A stretch of 43,210 nt of DNA from the NCBI GenBank assembly GCA_937958075.1, contig CALFFB010000151.1, positions 1-43,210 of the forward strand, read 5' to 3'. Positions 17,524 through 26,461 of this stretch are shown here, piece after piece. Made by a program: the position numbers and the translations under genes. The notes under the pieces were generated by a model that searched no databases, was not told the origin of the DNA, and saw only the letters and a list, made by a program, of their open reading frames with translations. Source of the stretch: an uncultured Geobacteraceae bacterium (lineage in GTDB: Bacteria > Desulfobacterota > Desulfuromonadia > Desulfuromonadales > Geopsychrobacteraceae). Positions within the stretch are counted from its first letter, which is position 1. Each line of letters opens with the position of its first letter.

Positions 17524-18825
17524 ATGAACAAAATGCAGAATACCGGTGAATTTGAGGCGTTTCGCAATGCTCACCGGAAGAAAACGGGAACGATTCTCAT
17601 TGTAGACGATGAGGACAGCTACCGGAAAATGATCAGCCGGATTCTGGAGCAGAGTGGTTTTCAGACGCTGGAAGCGGCAACAACACAGGAAGCCATGGGT
17701 TTTTTCAAGTCCTGCGTTATCGATGTCTGCCTGCTGGATATCAACATGCCCGGACAAAGTGGCGATAAATTCCTCAAAGCCGTCAAGCACAGCTATCCCG
17801 ATGTCGCTTTTATCATGTCGACGGGCCTGGGCGACGTGGATATGGCGGCCAGATGTCAGGACCTTGGGGCTGAAGACTATCTGCTCAAGCCCTTCGAAGG
17901 GGCGCGTCTGCTGATTATTCTCAACAATGTCCTGGAACGGCGCCGCCTGGCCCAGGACAATAAATTCTACCGCACCCAGATGGAACGGAAACTCAAGGAG
18001 CAGGAGGAAAAACTGCGGCATTCGCACAATCTGCTGGTGCAGCAGGAAAAGCTGGCGGCTATCGGGCAACTGGCTGCCGGTGTTGCCCATGAGATCAACA
18101 ACCCCCTTGGTTTTATCTCCAGCAACCTCAATACCCTGCAGCGCTATACGGGGCGCATTAGTGATTTTATTAACCGGGTGCTTGCCAGTGACTTCCTGTC
18201 GCCAGAGCAACGATTGGAGCTGCAAACCCTGCAGACCAGCATGAAAATTCCGGCCATGCTGGAGGACCTGCCGGAGCTTGTGGCGGAAACCCTCGACGGA
18301 ACGGAGCGCATCAATAAAATTGTTCAGTCCCTGAAATCCTTCTCCCGGATGGATGACGATCGGTCGCAGCCGGTTCAGGTGAACGACTGTCTGGAACGCG
18401 CCATAACCGTGGTGTGGAACGAGATCAAATACGTCGCCACCGTCGACAAGGATCTGCAGGACCTGCCGACCATCCAGGGCTATCCCCAGCAGTTGTCCCA
18501 GGCCTTCATGAATCTGCTGGTCAATGCCGCCCACGCCATAACGGCAGATGGTATAATCCAGGTGGCAACAGCTGTTGTTGACGAGAATATTCAGGTTGTC
18601 ATAAAAGATAACGGCTGCGGCATCGCGGCGGAACATCTACCGAAGATATTTGATCCGTTTTTCACCACCAAAGAGGCGGGGAAGGGCACCGGACTCGGCA
18701 TGAGCATTACCAATGACATTATCTTCAAGCATGGCGGGACGATCGACGTGCACAGCGTCCTGCAGCAGGGCACGACCTTTACCCTGAGCCTGCCCTTGAC
18801 GCCGCGGAATAGTGAACATGTCTGA
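17524..18825 (+). CDS. REC-HisKA-HATPase histidine kinase
   Basis: 433 residues, soluble. A receiver (LIVDDED, D72 in LLDINMPG, KPFEG) joins by a coiled coil (MERKLKEQEEKLRHSHNLL) to HisKA (GQLAAGVAHEINNPLGF, H189) and HATPase_c (NLLVNAAHAI, DNGCGIAAEH, GTGLGMSITNDIIFKHGG). There is no sensory domain other than the receiver, so its input must come from another phosphodonor or from protein contact. The ribosome site AAGGAAGGGG lies just before the ATG. Its stop overlaps the start of the HD-GYP regulator gene, which is probably its phosphorylation partner. The transmitter is closely similar to that of the REC-PAS kinase at 6906-9011, indicating a common origin. Confidence 0.93.
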   Translation: MNKMQNTGEFEAFRNAHRKKTGTILIVDDEDSYRKMISRILEQSGFQTLEAATTQEAMGFFKSCVIDVCLLDINMPGQSGDKFLKAVKHSYPDVAFIMSTGLGDVDMAARCQDLGAEDYLLKPFEGARLLIILNNVLERRRLAQDNKFYRTQMERKLKEQEEKLRHSHNLLVQQEKLAAIGQLAAGVAHEINNPLGFISSNLNTLQRYTGRISDFINRVLASDFLSPEQRLELQTLQTSMKIPAMLEDLPELVAETLDGTERINKIVQSLKSFSRMDDDRSQPVQVNDCLERAITVVWNEIKYVATVDKDLQDLPTIQGYPQQLSQAFMNLLVNAAHAITADGIIQVATAVVDENIQVVIKDNGCGIAAEHLPKIFDPFFTTKEAGKGTGLGMSITNDIIFKHGGTIDVHSVLQQGTTFTLSLPLTPRNSEHV

Positions 18826-20146
18826 CGCAACAAATCCGCCCGTAAAGATCCTGCTGGTTGATGATGAGGTCAACATCACCAATGCCCTGCGTCGTCTGTT
18901 CAGTGAATATGACCAGTTCGTCGTGCTCACCGCGACCTCGGGACGCGACGCCCTGGCGGTGATTGACCAGCACCCGGATATCGGGGTCATCTTCTCCGAT
19001 CAGCGCATGCCGGAAATGACCGGTGTTGAGCTTTTCGAACAGATCAAGGTGCGCCTGCCCGACACAGTGCGGATTCTGCTCACCGGTTATGCGGATATCG
19101 AAGCCTCCATCAGCGCCATTAACCGGGGGGCGGTGTTCCGCTTCCTGACAAAACCCTGGCAGGATGACGACATCCTCCATACCGCCACGGAAGCAGCACG
19201 TCACTATCATCTGGTGACTGAAAACCGGCGTCTGAACCTCCTTGTCGCCAAGCAGAACGAGGAACTGAAAAGCTGGAACACGCGCCTCAAACAGCGGGTA
19301 CTGGAGCAGACGTCTCAGATACGGGCCAAGAACGATGCCCTGGCCCTGTCCAACCAGCACCTGCGCAAAAACCTGAACGAAACCATCCTCACCCTGTCGA
19401 GCCTGATGGAAATGCGTGACCGGCGAGCGCCGGCACACAGCCGCAACGTGGCGGATCTGGCCTGTACCATGGCCATCCACCTGGAAATGGATGAAGAGCA
19501 GGCCGAGCGCCTGCGCATTGCCGGACTGCTGCACGATATCGGCAAAATCGGCGTGCCCGATCGTTATCTGGACACGCCTCCTGAACAGCTGGAAGCGCAG
19601 GGCCTCATCGAGTACCGCACCCATGCCATCCGTGGCCAGTTCGCCCTGCAGCTGATTCCGGAACTGGACGAAGCCAGTGTCTGGGTGCGCCATCATCATG
19701 AACACTTCGATGGCAGTGGCTTTCCCGACCAGCTGGTGGGTGCTGACATTCCCTTGGGCAGTCGGATTCTGACAGCCGCCAACCTGTTTGAGCGAACCCT
19801 GCGCCAGTGTTCATCCACCAAGGCCATGAGCGAGGCGTTAAATGCTCTGCAACCCGAGTGGGGCAGGGCTCTCGACCCGCACCTGCAGGTGGCCCTGAAG
19901 GCCGCTGTCGCCGAAGTCTACAATCGTCTTGATGTCAGTGAAACCATCATGGAAGCGGCCATCTCCCCCAAGGATCTGCAGCCGGGCATGACCCTGCTGC
20001 AGGATATCCATACCGCCGCCGGGGTGCTGCTGCTGAAGCAGGGCACGGTCTTTCAGGAAAATTCTATTCACGCCGTACAGCGCAGCCACGCCATCGATCC
20101 CCTCGAACAGAAAATCCGTGTTCTGATGACCGGTCGGTTCCTGTAA
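18818..20146 (+). CDS. REC-HD-GYP response regulator (degenerate metal site)
   Basis: 442 residues from the ATG at 18818, which overlaps the end of the kinase gene by 8 nt; a GTG two codons upstream is also possible. An RpfG-type receiver (LLVDDEVN, D61 in FSDQRMPEMTG, TKPWQDD) and a coiled coil lead to an HD-GYP domain, the family of cyclic di-GMP phosphodiesterases. It has the EMRDRRAPAHS ligands, H239/D240 in LLHDIGKIGVPD, RTHAIRG and HHHEHFDGSGFP. Two departures are visible: the GYP motif reads GFP, and the metal-ligand Asp of the RI..(A)D.FDA motif is Asn (N322 in RILTAANLFE). Activity may be altered or lost. The kinase just upstream is its likely partner. Confidence 0.93.
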   Translation: MSDATNPPVKILLVDDEVNITNALRRLFSEYDQFVVLTATSGRDALAVIDQHPDIGVIFSDQRMPEMTGVELFEQIKVRLPDTVRILLTGYADIEASISAINRGAVFRFLTKPWQDDDILHTATEAARHYHLVTENRRLNLLVAKQNEELKSWNTRLKQRVLEQTSQIRAKNDALALSNQHLRKNLNETILTLSSLMEMRDRRAPAHSRNVADLACTMAIHLEMDEEQAERLRIAGLLHDIGKIGVPDRYLDTPPEQLEAQGLIEYRTHAIRGQFALQLIPELDEASVWVRHHHEHFDGSGFPDQLVGADIPLGSRILTAANLFERTLRQCSSTKAMSEALNALQPEWGRALDPHLQVALKAAVAEVYNRLDVSETIMEAAISPKDLQPGMTLLQDIHTAAGVLLLKQGTVFQENSIHAVQRSHAIDPLEQKIRVLMTGRFL

Positions 20147-20424
20147 ACCCGCCTGTTCCGACCGCCCCTTGCTGCAACCTGAGTTGACATGAACAACTAT
20201 CGTTGATTCTTGATGGTTTTACTCTGATTCCAGTCAGTTGCCGGCATTTCCCGAAAGCCGCATCAATCTGGGTTGATATAACACCAATCACCTTGTTGAT
20301 GAAACCTGTTGAAATAACGCAGCTAAACTGTCTTTGCCGGTTGGCATGATACCTGCTAAACCTGCGGCCTGGTTTTACATTATCCCGAGATATACACGCA
20401 TGAAAACACCATAAGGGGACAATT
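20147..20424. other. Promoter region of the chemoreceptor gene
   Basis: 278 bp without a gene. It holds the sigma-54-type promoter at 20341-20357 and, further upstream, a TTGACA at 20184-20189 that lacks a good -10. No terminator hairpin for the preceding operon was identified. Confidence 0.5.
20341..20357 (+). promoter_or_regulatory. Candidate sigma-54 (-24/-12) promoter
   Basis: TTGGCATGATACCTGCT matches the sigma-54 consensus (TTGGCACG-N4-TTGCT) at all but two positions. The invariant GG (20343-20344) and GC (20355-20356) are separated by exactly 10 bp. It faces the chemoreceptor gene and would start transcription around 20368, giving a leader of about 57 nt. An enhancer-binding activator would be needed; none is encoded next to it. 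Confidence 0.65.
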
Positions 20425-22449
20425 ATGAAGAGAATGAGTCTGGGAAAAAAGATCATACTGGGGTTTGCCTTTTTACTGCTGGTGGTATCAGCAGGTATCG
20501 GCTCCCTGGCCCTGTATCAGGCCTCCAGCGCCGTCCGCGGTCAGGTCCAGAGCAACGCGCCGGCCATGGCGGACTATGGCGCCGACGTGGTCAGGGCGGT
20601 CCTCGATCGCCATCTGTCCACCATCGCCGTGATGGCGGAGCATCCGGATATCACCGGGATGAACTGGAACCGGCAGCGTCCGGTTCTTGATCAGCTGACG
20701 GAAACCGGTGGCTACATGGGCATGGGTATCGTCTTTGCCGACGGCACGGCGCGTTACCCTGACGGGTCAACAGCCCAACTCGGTGATCGCGGTTACGTCA
20801 ATACGGCCAGGGCCGGCAAGGCCAACATCTCCGACGTTATTATTTCCCGGGCCACCAACTCACCGGTGATGATGGTGGCGGCACCTGTTCGTGACACCGG
20901 CGGCAGGGTTGCGGCGGTGCTCATCGCCCGCCTTGACGCGACCTGGCTCAGTGAAGTGACGGACAAGATCGGTTACGGCGACAAGGGCTATTCCTATATT
21001 ATCGACGGCAAAGGCACCCTGATTGCTCACGATAACCGGGACTTTGTGCTGGATCGCACCAACTTTATCGACAAAGCCGCCGACAATCCGGAATTTGCCA
21101 ATCTGGCGGCCATGTTCACCCGGATGACGGGTGGTGCCCGCGGCTTTGATGAATACCCCTTCATGGGGTCCGACCGTTTCTTCGGCTACGCCCCCATCCC
21201 CGACACCAGCTGGTCCATCGCCGTGGGTGCCCACAAGGCTGATATCTTCGCCAAGCTGAACACCATGCAGATCCTGATTGTCAGCCTGTCCCTCATTTTT
21301 ATCGCCGTCGGCGTTATCTGTGCAGTGCTGATGTCACGGGCCATTGTCGGTCCCCTGGCAAAAGTCGTCTCCCTGGTTTCCCAGATCGGTCAGGGGAACT
21401 TCAACAACCGCCTGGGTATCGATCGACATGATGAAATCGGCATCCTCGCCAACGCCCTTGACCGCATGGCCGACAATCTGAGCCGCAATGCCGACGTTGC
21501 TGAACAGATTGCCCGGGGGAACCTTGATGTGGAGGTGCAGCTGGCATCAGACCATGACCAGTTGGGACGAGCCCTGCAGACCATGGTTGACAATCTCAAT
21601 GGACTCCTTGGCCAGATGCAGATTGCCGGTGAGCAGATCGCATCCGGTTCCGGCCAGGTGGCCGACGCCAGCCAGTTGCTGTCCCAGGGTGCAACGGAGT
21701 CCGCCAGCTCCCTGGAAGAGGTCAGCGCCTCCATGCAGCAGATGGCTGAACAGGTCCGCAGCAGCGCGGAAAGTGCCCACATTGCCAACCAGCTGTCGAC
21801 GGACGCGCAAAAATCCGCCGAAACCGGTGACGCCCAGATGGCCGCCATGGTCGCCGCCATGAATGAAATCAATGCTGCCGGCCAGAACATCTCCAAGATC
21901 ATCAAGGTGATTGACGAAATCGCCTTCCAGACCAACCTGCTGGCCCTGAACGCTGCCGTGGAAGCCGCCCGCGCCGGACAGCACGGCAAGGGCTTCGCGG
22001 TGGTCGCCGAGGAGGTGCGCAACCTGGCGGCGCGCAGCGCCAAGGCCGCCGACGAGACATCGGAACTGATCAAGGGATCTGTCGACCTGACCAACAAGGG
22101 CAGTCAGATGGCGGATCAGACCGCAGGGGCCTTAAAGGACATCATGAACAATGTGAACAAGGTCTCTGATCTGCTTGAGGAAATCGCCACCGCCGGCAGC
22201 GAACAGGCCCAGGGCATCAACGAGGTGACCGCCGGCATCAACCAGATCGATCAGGTGACCCAGCAGAATACCGCCAGCGCTGAACAGTGCGCCGCCACGG
22301 CGGAAGAACTCTCCGGGCAATCGGAGCAGATGCGCCAGATGCTGTTGCGCTTCAACCTGAAAAACACGGCTTTCAACGGCAGAAATCAGCGACCGGCGGT
22401 CCCGGGTCATCACAACGCCGCGGGTACGCAGAAACGGCTGGTTGCCTGA
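20425..22449 (+). CDS. Methyl-accepting chemotaxis protein (dCache chemoreceptor)
   Basis: 674 residues. First membrane helix at about 9-31 (IILGFAFLLLVVSAGIGSLA), a periplasmic dCache-type ligand domain (about 35-280, with GDKGYSYIIDGKGTLIAH and FGYAPIPDTSWSIAVG), second helix at about 283-307, two tandem HAMP-like units (GPLAKVVSLV to MADNLS, then AEQIARGNLDVEVQL), and a long signalling coiled coil with the hairpin tip IDEIAFQTNLLALNAAVEAA and EEVRNLAARSAKAA. There is no C-terminal NWETF-like CheR tether. The ATG has AAGGGG upstream, and a sigma-54-type promoter lies at 20341-20357. The ligand is unknown. The stop is only 3 nt from the convergent methyltransferase stop. Confidence 0.96.
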   Translation: MKRMSLGKKIILGFAFLLLVVSAGIGSLALYQASSAVRGQVQSNAPAMADYGADVVRAVLDRHLSTIAVMAEHPDITGMNWNRQRPVLDQLTETGGYMGMGIVFADGTARYPDGSTAQLGDRGYVNTARAGKANISDVIISRATNSPVMMVAAPVRDTGGRVAAVLIARLDATWLSEVTDKIGYGDKGYSYIIDGKGTLIAHDNRDFVLDRTNFIDKAADNPEFANLAAMFTRMTGGARGFDEYPFMGSDRFFGYAPIPDTSWSIAVGAHKADIFAKLNTMQILIVSLSLIFIAVGVICAVLMSRAIVGPLAKVVSLVSQIGQGNFNNRLGIDRHDEIGILANALDRMADNLSRNADVAEQIARGNLDVEVQLASDHDQLGRALQTMVDNLNGLLGQMQIAGEQIASGSGQVADASQLLSQGATESASSLEEVSASMQQMAEQVRSSAESAHIANQLSTDAQKSAETGDAQMAAMVAAMNEINAAGQNISKIIKVIDEIAFQTNLLALNAAVEAARAGQHGKGFAVVAEEVRNLAARSAKAADETSELIKGSVDLTNKGSQMADQTAGALKDIMNNVNKVSDLLEEIATAGSEQAQGINEVTAGINQIDQVTQQNTASAEQCAATAEELSGQSEQMRQMLLRFNLKNTAFNGRNQRPAVPGHHNAAGTQKRLVA

Positions 22450-22452
22450 GAC

Positions 22453-23184
22453 TTACAGGTCGTTGACGGAGCGCAGCAGTTTTTCCAGATAGGCACTCCG
22501 GTCGTCACACCCCTGGTCGGCGCCCACAAACAGGGCTCCGGCCAGGAGATATCCCGTTGCCGCGGCAAAGGCGTGCCCCCGATCTTTGAGATCCATAATG
22601 TAGGCAAAGACCTTGGGTTCCCGGCTGTACCGGCCGTAACTGATGGGGGTAACGAAAAAATCGGCAACGACCAGCCCCTGTTGCCGCGCCTGGTCGATAA
22701 TGGCCAGTGGATGCGAATAACTGGAAAGAATCAGCATGAACATCCGGCAGGGTTCCTGCAACAGGCGCAGGGTCAGTTCGCAGCCGTTGGGACCACCGTG
22801 AAGATAGGGCAGGCGGATGGAATTGTCCGGAAAGGGGATATAGGGGGGATTGGCCAGCAGGGCATCATAACGGGGTGGCGTACCGTCGAAGAATGAGCCG
22901 CAATGCACCTGATAACGGGAAGACAAGCCCGCACCATGAATATTTTGCCGGCAGTTGGCATGGGCGGCGGCGTTGAGCTCAAAACCGGTGATCCGGCCGG
23001 TAAAATCGCTCTTTTCCAGGGCGGTAATAACCGGCGTACCGTCTCCTGAACCGAACTCCACCAGAGTGGCGTCCGCCGGCACCCGTGTCAGCAGCAGATG
23101 TTCGATGCACATGGAGTAGAAACCGGACTCATCGCGGCAGCTGAAAATCTGATCGGCCGGGTCTGGCGGCGGCAGCTCAGTCAT
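22453..23184 (-). CDS. NPPY-type SAM-dependent methyltransferase
   Basis: 243 residues. A Rossmann methyltransferase with motif I VEFGSGDGTP (binds S-adenosylmethionine), an acidic residue ending strand 2 (ITGFELNAAAH) and the catalytic motif NPPYIPFP (about 110-117). This motif is typical of enzymes that methylate amide or exocyclic amine nitrogen, such as the HemK/PrmC and DNA N6-adenine families. The protein is too short and lacks the N-terminal domain for PrmC, so the substrate is unknown. Its ATG overlaps the end of the symporter gene by 8 nt, so it is the last gene of the SPFH operon and probably translationally coupled. What it modifies in this transport-like operon is an open question. 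Confidence 0.88.
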   Translation of the reverse strand: MTELPPPDPADQIFSCRDESGFYSMCIEHLLLTRVPADATLVEFGSGDGTPVITALEKSDFTGRITGFELNAAAHANCRQNIHGAGLSSRYQVHCGSFFDGTPPRYDALLANPPYIPFPDNSIRLPYLHGGPNGCELTLRLLQEPCRMFMLILSSYSHPLAIIDQARQQGLVVADFFVTPISYGRYSREPKVFAYIMDLKDRGHAFAAATGYLLAGALFVGADQGCDDRSAYLEKLLRSVNDL

Positions 23185-24475
23185 TGTTCACGTCCGTTGT
23201 CGTGATATTACGGGGGACAATCAGGGTGGTGGCGGCACAGTTGGACTGAACGTTGACCAGAGTCAGCAACGGATCGGTCACAGGATCGATGGCCAGCAAC
23301 AGGATAAAGGCTGATTCCATGGGCAGGCCCAGAGGTTCAAGAACCAGAGCCAGCATGGAAATGGCGACAATACCCGGGGCGCCGGCACTGGCCATGCCGG
23401 CGAGTACCGACCCGAACAGGATGATGCCGATTTCCGTCAGGCCGACCTGGACCTGATAGAGCTGGCACATGAACAGGGCCGTCAGGGCAAACATCATCAC
23501 CGTGCCGTGACGACAGACGGTGATGCCCAGGGGGATGACCAGATTGGTGCCGGTCCGTTCAAATTTGAAATCTTCATTCATGGCGGTGATGGCCGACGGA
23601 ATGGCCGCCAGTCCGGACCGGGTACCCAGGGCAATGACAATGGTATCTTTAAGCCCCAGCAGAATCCTGACGGGGCCGATGCCGGTACGCAGCCATATCA
23701 CTCCGATCCCGCCGATGAGCAGACCGACCCCGGCGATGGCGCCGGCCAGAATAAACCCGAGGAGGGCCACGAAGGTTTCACTGCCGACCCGGGTCGCCTG
23801 ATCAGCAATCAGGGCACAAAGGCCGAAAGGCAGCAGGTACATCAGGCCGTGAATGATCTGGCTGAAGGCGCTGAAAATCGCTTCAAAAAAGGCAAAGGCG
23901 GACGACGATCGGCCAACGGGCAGCAACCCGAGGGCGACCCCGAAAAGGATGGAAAAGACCAGAATCTGGATGCTGTGCCCCTGGCTCAAGGCCTGGAAAA
24001 CATTTTCCGGCACCATGCGGACGATAAAATCCAGGGGATTTTCCTCAGCTTCCGCCCCCTCGGCGGTACTGTAGAAAGACACTTCCAGATCCGCCGTGAG
24101 GCTGTGCGCCTCGCTCTCTCCCTTGCCACTCATCAGCCGCCCGACGGTTTCCCGAGCGTCCGGATCCAGATTGCTGCCCGGCTGGAGGACCGTCGCCGCA
24201 AGGATACCCACGGCGGCCGCCAACAGCAGCCCCAGCAGAAACACGGCGGCCACCCGCAGGGCACTGACCCCCTGTTCCCTGGATGACACCAGGCGTCCCA
24301 GGCTGGTAATGACGGCAGACGTCATGATGGGCAGGACACACATCTGCAGCAGCAGCAGATACAGCTTGCCGGCGGGAGCGATGGCGCGGGCGCTGTCGGG
24401 ATGGAACAGGCCGAGGGCGGTACCGCCAACCAGGCCGAGGATAATCATCCAGGGGCTTAACAGCCAGTTCATCAT
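23177..24475 (-). CDS. Divergent DAACS-family (GltP/DctA-like) transporter homologue
   Basis: 432 residues with multiple membrane helices and the overall pattern of sodium/proton:dicarboxylate/glutamate symporters: LLLQMCVLPIMTSAVITSLG, hairpin HP1 region SGLAAIPSA, HP2 region GMASAGAPG and final helix DPVTDPLLTLVNVQSN. Key residues differ from the archaeal GltPh reference. The NMDGT motif is CRHGT (C321-R322-H323), the substrate-carboxylate Arg397 is Leu (L404), and sodium-ligand Asp405 is Asn (N412), while the equivalents of Asp390, Asp394 and Asn401 are kept. A ~45-residue charged insertion (RLMSGKGESEAHSLTADLEV onward) follows the third helix. It may carry an uncharged substrate, use another ion, or act as a receptor. 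It sits 12 nt after the SBP gene. Confidence 0.9.
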   Translation of the reverse strand: MMNWLLSPWMIILGLVGGTALGLFHPDSARAIAPAGKLYLLLLQMCVLPIMTSAVITSLGRLVSSREQGVSALRVAAVFLLGLLLAAAVGILAATVLQPGSNLDPDARETVGRLMSGKGESEAHSLTADLEVSFYSTAEGAEAEENPLDFIVRMVPENVFQALSQGHSIQILVFSILFGVALGLLPVGRSSSAFAFFEAIFSAFSQIIHGLMYLLPFGLCALIADQATRVGSETFVALLGFILAGAIAGVGLLIGGIGVIWLRTGIGPVRILLGLKDTIVIALGTRSGLAAIPSAITAMNEDFKFERTGTNLVIPLGITVCRHGTVMMFALTALFMCQLYQVQVGLTEIGIILFGSVLAGMASAGAPGIVAISMLALVLEPLGLPMESAFILLLAIDPVTDPLLTLVNVQSNCAATTLIVPRNITTTDVNND

Positions 24476-24487
24476 GATCTGTGACCC

Positions 24488-25294
24488 TCAGGGCGTTTCA
24501 TAATAGGTCCGAAGGAGAGTGTCGACATCCATCTTCAAGGGATGCTCCTGAATATACAGGTTAAGCCAGCTCAGCAGGTGGGTGCTGTTCCAGGGCACCG
24601 CCATGGCGATAGGATCGGTCATGTCGCTGATAATGGCGGTACTGACGTTGATGGCAATGGATGGATTGTCGCGGATAATTTTCTTGACCTCGACCTCGTC
24701 ATGATAGGCAAACTGCACCTCCCCGGACGCACAGGCGGCAACGACATCTTCCCACTCGGGATACGTCCTGATCTGCGCTTTGGGAAAATTCGTCCGCGCG
24801 TATTCCTCGTAGATGGTTCCCAGCTTGACACCAACCGCTCCCGTTGTCTGAAAGATCCAGTTAAAGCCGGTGCTTGACTGTGCCTTGGCGGCGGCGACCC
24901 GATTGATCAGCAGACCCTGACGTAAAACGATATAGGGCTCGGTGAAACGGACTGTTTCAGCGCGCTTCAGGGTCCGGGAGAGGAGGGAGATGACAACATC
25001 GACCTCCTGTTCATGGAGTTGTTGAATAAGCTCGTCAAAGGTCTTCGCGGTGCGGACCAGTTCCAGTTCGACCCCCAGTTCACGAGCGATGTTGCGCGCC
25101 AGATCGCTGTCGATACCGATCATGTCACCGGCTTCATTCTTCATGAAAAAAGGTGAAATATCAGCGTAGTACATACCGACGCGCACACTGCCGCGGGCAA
25201 AGATGCGCTGCATGTCGTCGGGCAGGCTCGGCGCCGCCCAGACCGTACCGACCGCCAGCAACAGTGTCATCAGCTGCAGAAATATTCGCACCAT
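24488..25294 (-). CDS. Periplasmic solute-binding protein, family 3
   Basis: 268 residues. A signal peptide (IFLQLMTLLLAVGTVWAAP) is followed by a single SBP_bac_3 domain: SVRVGMYYADISPFFMKNEAGDMIGIDSD, the lobe hinge VDVVISLLSRTLKRAETVRFTEPY, then GVKLGTIYEEYA and CASGEVQFAYHDE. The family binds amino acids or other small charged solutes. Its start overlaps the stop of the LivK-like gene by 1 nt (TGATG), implying translational coupling. No ABC permease or ATPase gene is nearby, so the protein probably does not feed a classical ABC importer at this locus. It may work with the symporter homologue 12 nt downstream, or as a sensor. Confidence 0.93.
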   Translation of the reverse strand: MVRIFLQLMTLLLAVGTVWAAPSLPDDMQRIFARGSVRVGMYYADISPFFMKNEAGDMIGIDSDLARNIARELGVELELVRTAKTFDELIQQLHEQEVDVVISLLSRTLKRAETVRFTEPYIVLRQGLLINRVAAAKAQSSTGFNWIFQTTGAVGVKLGTIYEEYARTNFPKAQIRTYPEWEDVVAACASGEVQFAYHDEVEVKKIIRDNPSIAINVSTAIISDMTDPIAMAVPWNSTHLLSWLNLYIQEHPLKMDVDTLLRTYYETP

Positions 25295-26457
25295 CAGTCC
25301 GTAAATCCCTGTTCCATGATAAAGGTTCCATTCTGAAGGGTTTTAAAAGCGATTTCCTTGTCCCTGATACTGCCGTCGAGTTCGATGGAGTACTGACCGA
25401 GAACCCCCTCCCAGGAGAAGGAAAAGCGCAGGGTCGATGCTACTTCGATGGGTACCGAGCTCTTGCCGGCGCGCATGGCGTTGGCGATAACCATCAGCGC
25501 GTCGTACCCCTGAGCGGCCAGAAAGTCCGGTTGTCTGCCTTTGTAGCGGGCAGCGAAACTGTCGACAAAATCGCGAATACGCGGGTTGTCAATGGCCGCG
25601 TCGAAGGTCGTGGCGACGACGGTCCCGTTGGCGGCGGTCCCGGCGACATCCCACAGGAGATAGGAATCAAGGCCGTCCCCGCCGATAAAGGGCTCGGTGC
25701 CACCCATGGCACGAAACTGACGAATAAACTTAGCCGCACGCGGAACCACATCAGCAATAAACACAAAGTCATACTCATAACGACGCAGTTCCATGATCAT
25801 CCGCCGGAAGTCCTGCTGGTCCTCGGCATAGGACGCCAGGGTGGCGATGTTGATATCGTGGCGGAAGGCCTCTTCCTGCATGATCTCAACAAAGTTACGG
25901 CCATAGTCCCCGCGCACGTAGACCAGGGCCGCGTTCTTCCAGTTCTTCTTCTGGCAGTACTGCAGAATGGCGGCGGAAATTTCCGCGTCGGAGGGGATAT
26001 TGCGGAAGAGAAAGTCAAAACCGAACCGTGTCAGCGCCGGACTGGTGGCCACCGGGGACATGTAGAGAACCCCGTTGTACTCATAGGTGACGGCGGCGGG
26101 TAGAGAGGCGCTGGAACCGTAATGGCCTATTGCGGCGACGATATCGGGATTGGCGGCGACCTGGCGGGCGATCTGCTTGCTCTTATTCAGGGAGGTTTCG
26201 TTGTAAAAGTGAAGCTTGATCCGGCGTCCGTCGTACACGCCGGTTGCATTGATTTCTTCGGCGGCCAGGACAACGCCTTCGGTAAAAAGCCCGGTGGACT
26301 GGTCTTCCGGCCAGATCACGGCGATGTCAATATCACCAGTGTTCTGCTGGGCCCTGGCATCCCGCTTGTTGCGACTGCGTTCATAGGGATCACAGGCAGC
26401 AAGACCGAGGACGATCAGGCTCAGCAGGCAGCAGAGAATGAAGCGACGACAGCCCAT
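25294..26457 (-). CDS. LivK-like branched-chain amino-acid-binding lipoprotein
   Basis: 387 residues from the ATG at 26457. The N-terminus is a lipoprotein signal peptide with lipobox LAAC (C22), which fixes the start; the longer frame to 26520 would overlap the SPFH gene. The mature part is a periplasmic-binding fold of the Leu/Ile/Val-binding type (Peripla_BP_6): INATGVYDGRRIKLHFYNE, IVAAIGHYGSSASLPAAVTY, NIPSDAEISAAILQYC, VRGDYGRNFVEIM and QGYDALMVIANAM. It is therefore a membrane-anchored binding protein, with no LivHMGF transporter in the window. It starts 4 nt after the SPFH stop, and its own stop overlaps the next start. The likely role is ligand capture or sensing. Confidence 0.92.
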   Translation of the reverse strand: MGCRRFILCCLLSLIVLGLAACDPYERSRNKRDARAQQNTGDIDIAVIWPEDQSTGLFTEGVVLAAEEINATGVYDGRRIKLHFYNETSLNKSKQIARQVAANPDIVAAIGHYGSSASLPAAVTYEYNGVLYMSPVATSPALTRFGFDFLFRNIPSDAEISAAILQYCQKKNWKNAALVYVRGDYGRNFVEIMQEEAFRHDINIATLASYAEDQQDFRRMIMELRRYEYDFVFIADVVPRAAKFIRQFRAMGGTEPFIGGDGLDSYLLWDVAGTAANGTVVATTFDAAIDNPRIRDFVDSFAARYKGRQPDFLAAQGYDALMVIANAMRAGKSSVPIEVASTLRFSFSWEGVLGQYSIELDGSIRDKEIAFKTLQNGTFIMEQGFTD

Positions 26458-26461
26458 AAGA

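Noticed and set aside
17278..18636. 452-codon minus-strand frame covering repeat copy 2 and the kinase
   Set aside because: It is antisense to the REC-kinase. Its GTLFAVLAVR segment is a translation of the repeat and recurs at all three copies, reflecting DNA conservation and not a protein.
22449..22453. Bidirectional terminator between the convergent chemoreceptor and methyltransferase genes
   Set aside because: Only 3 nt separate the stops, and I see no strong hairpin spanning the two gene ends.
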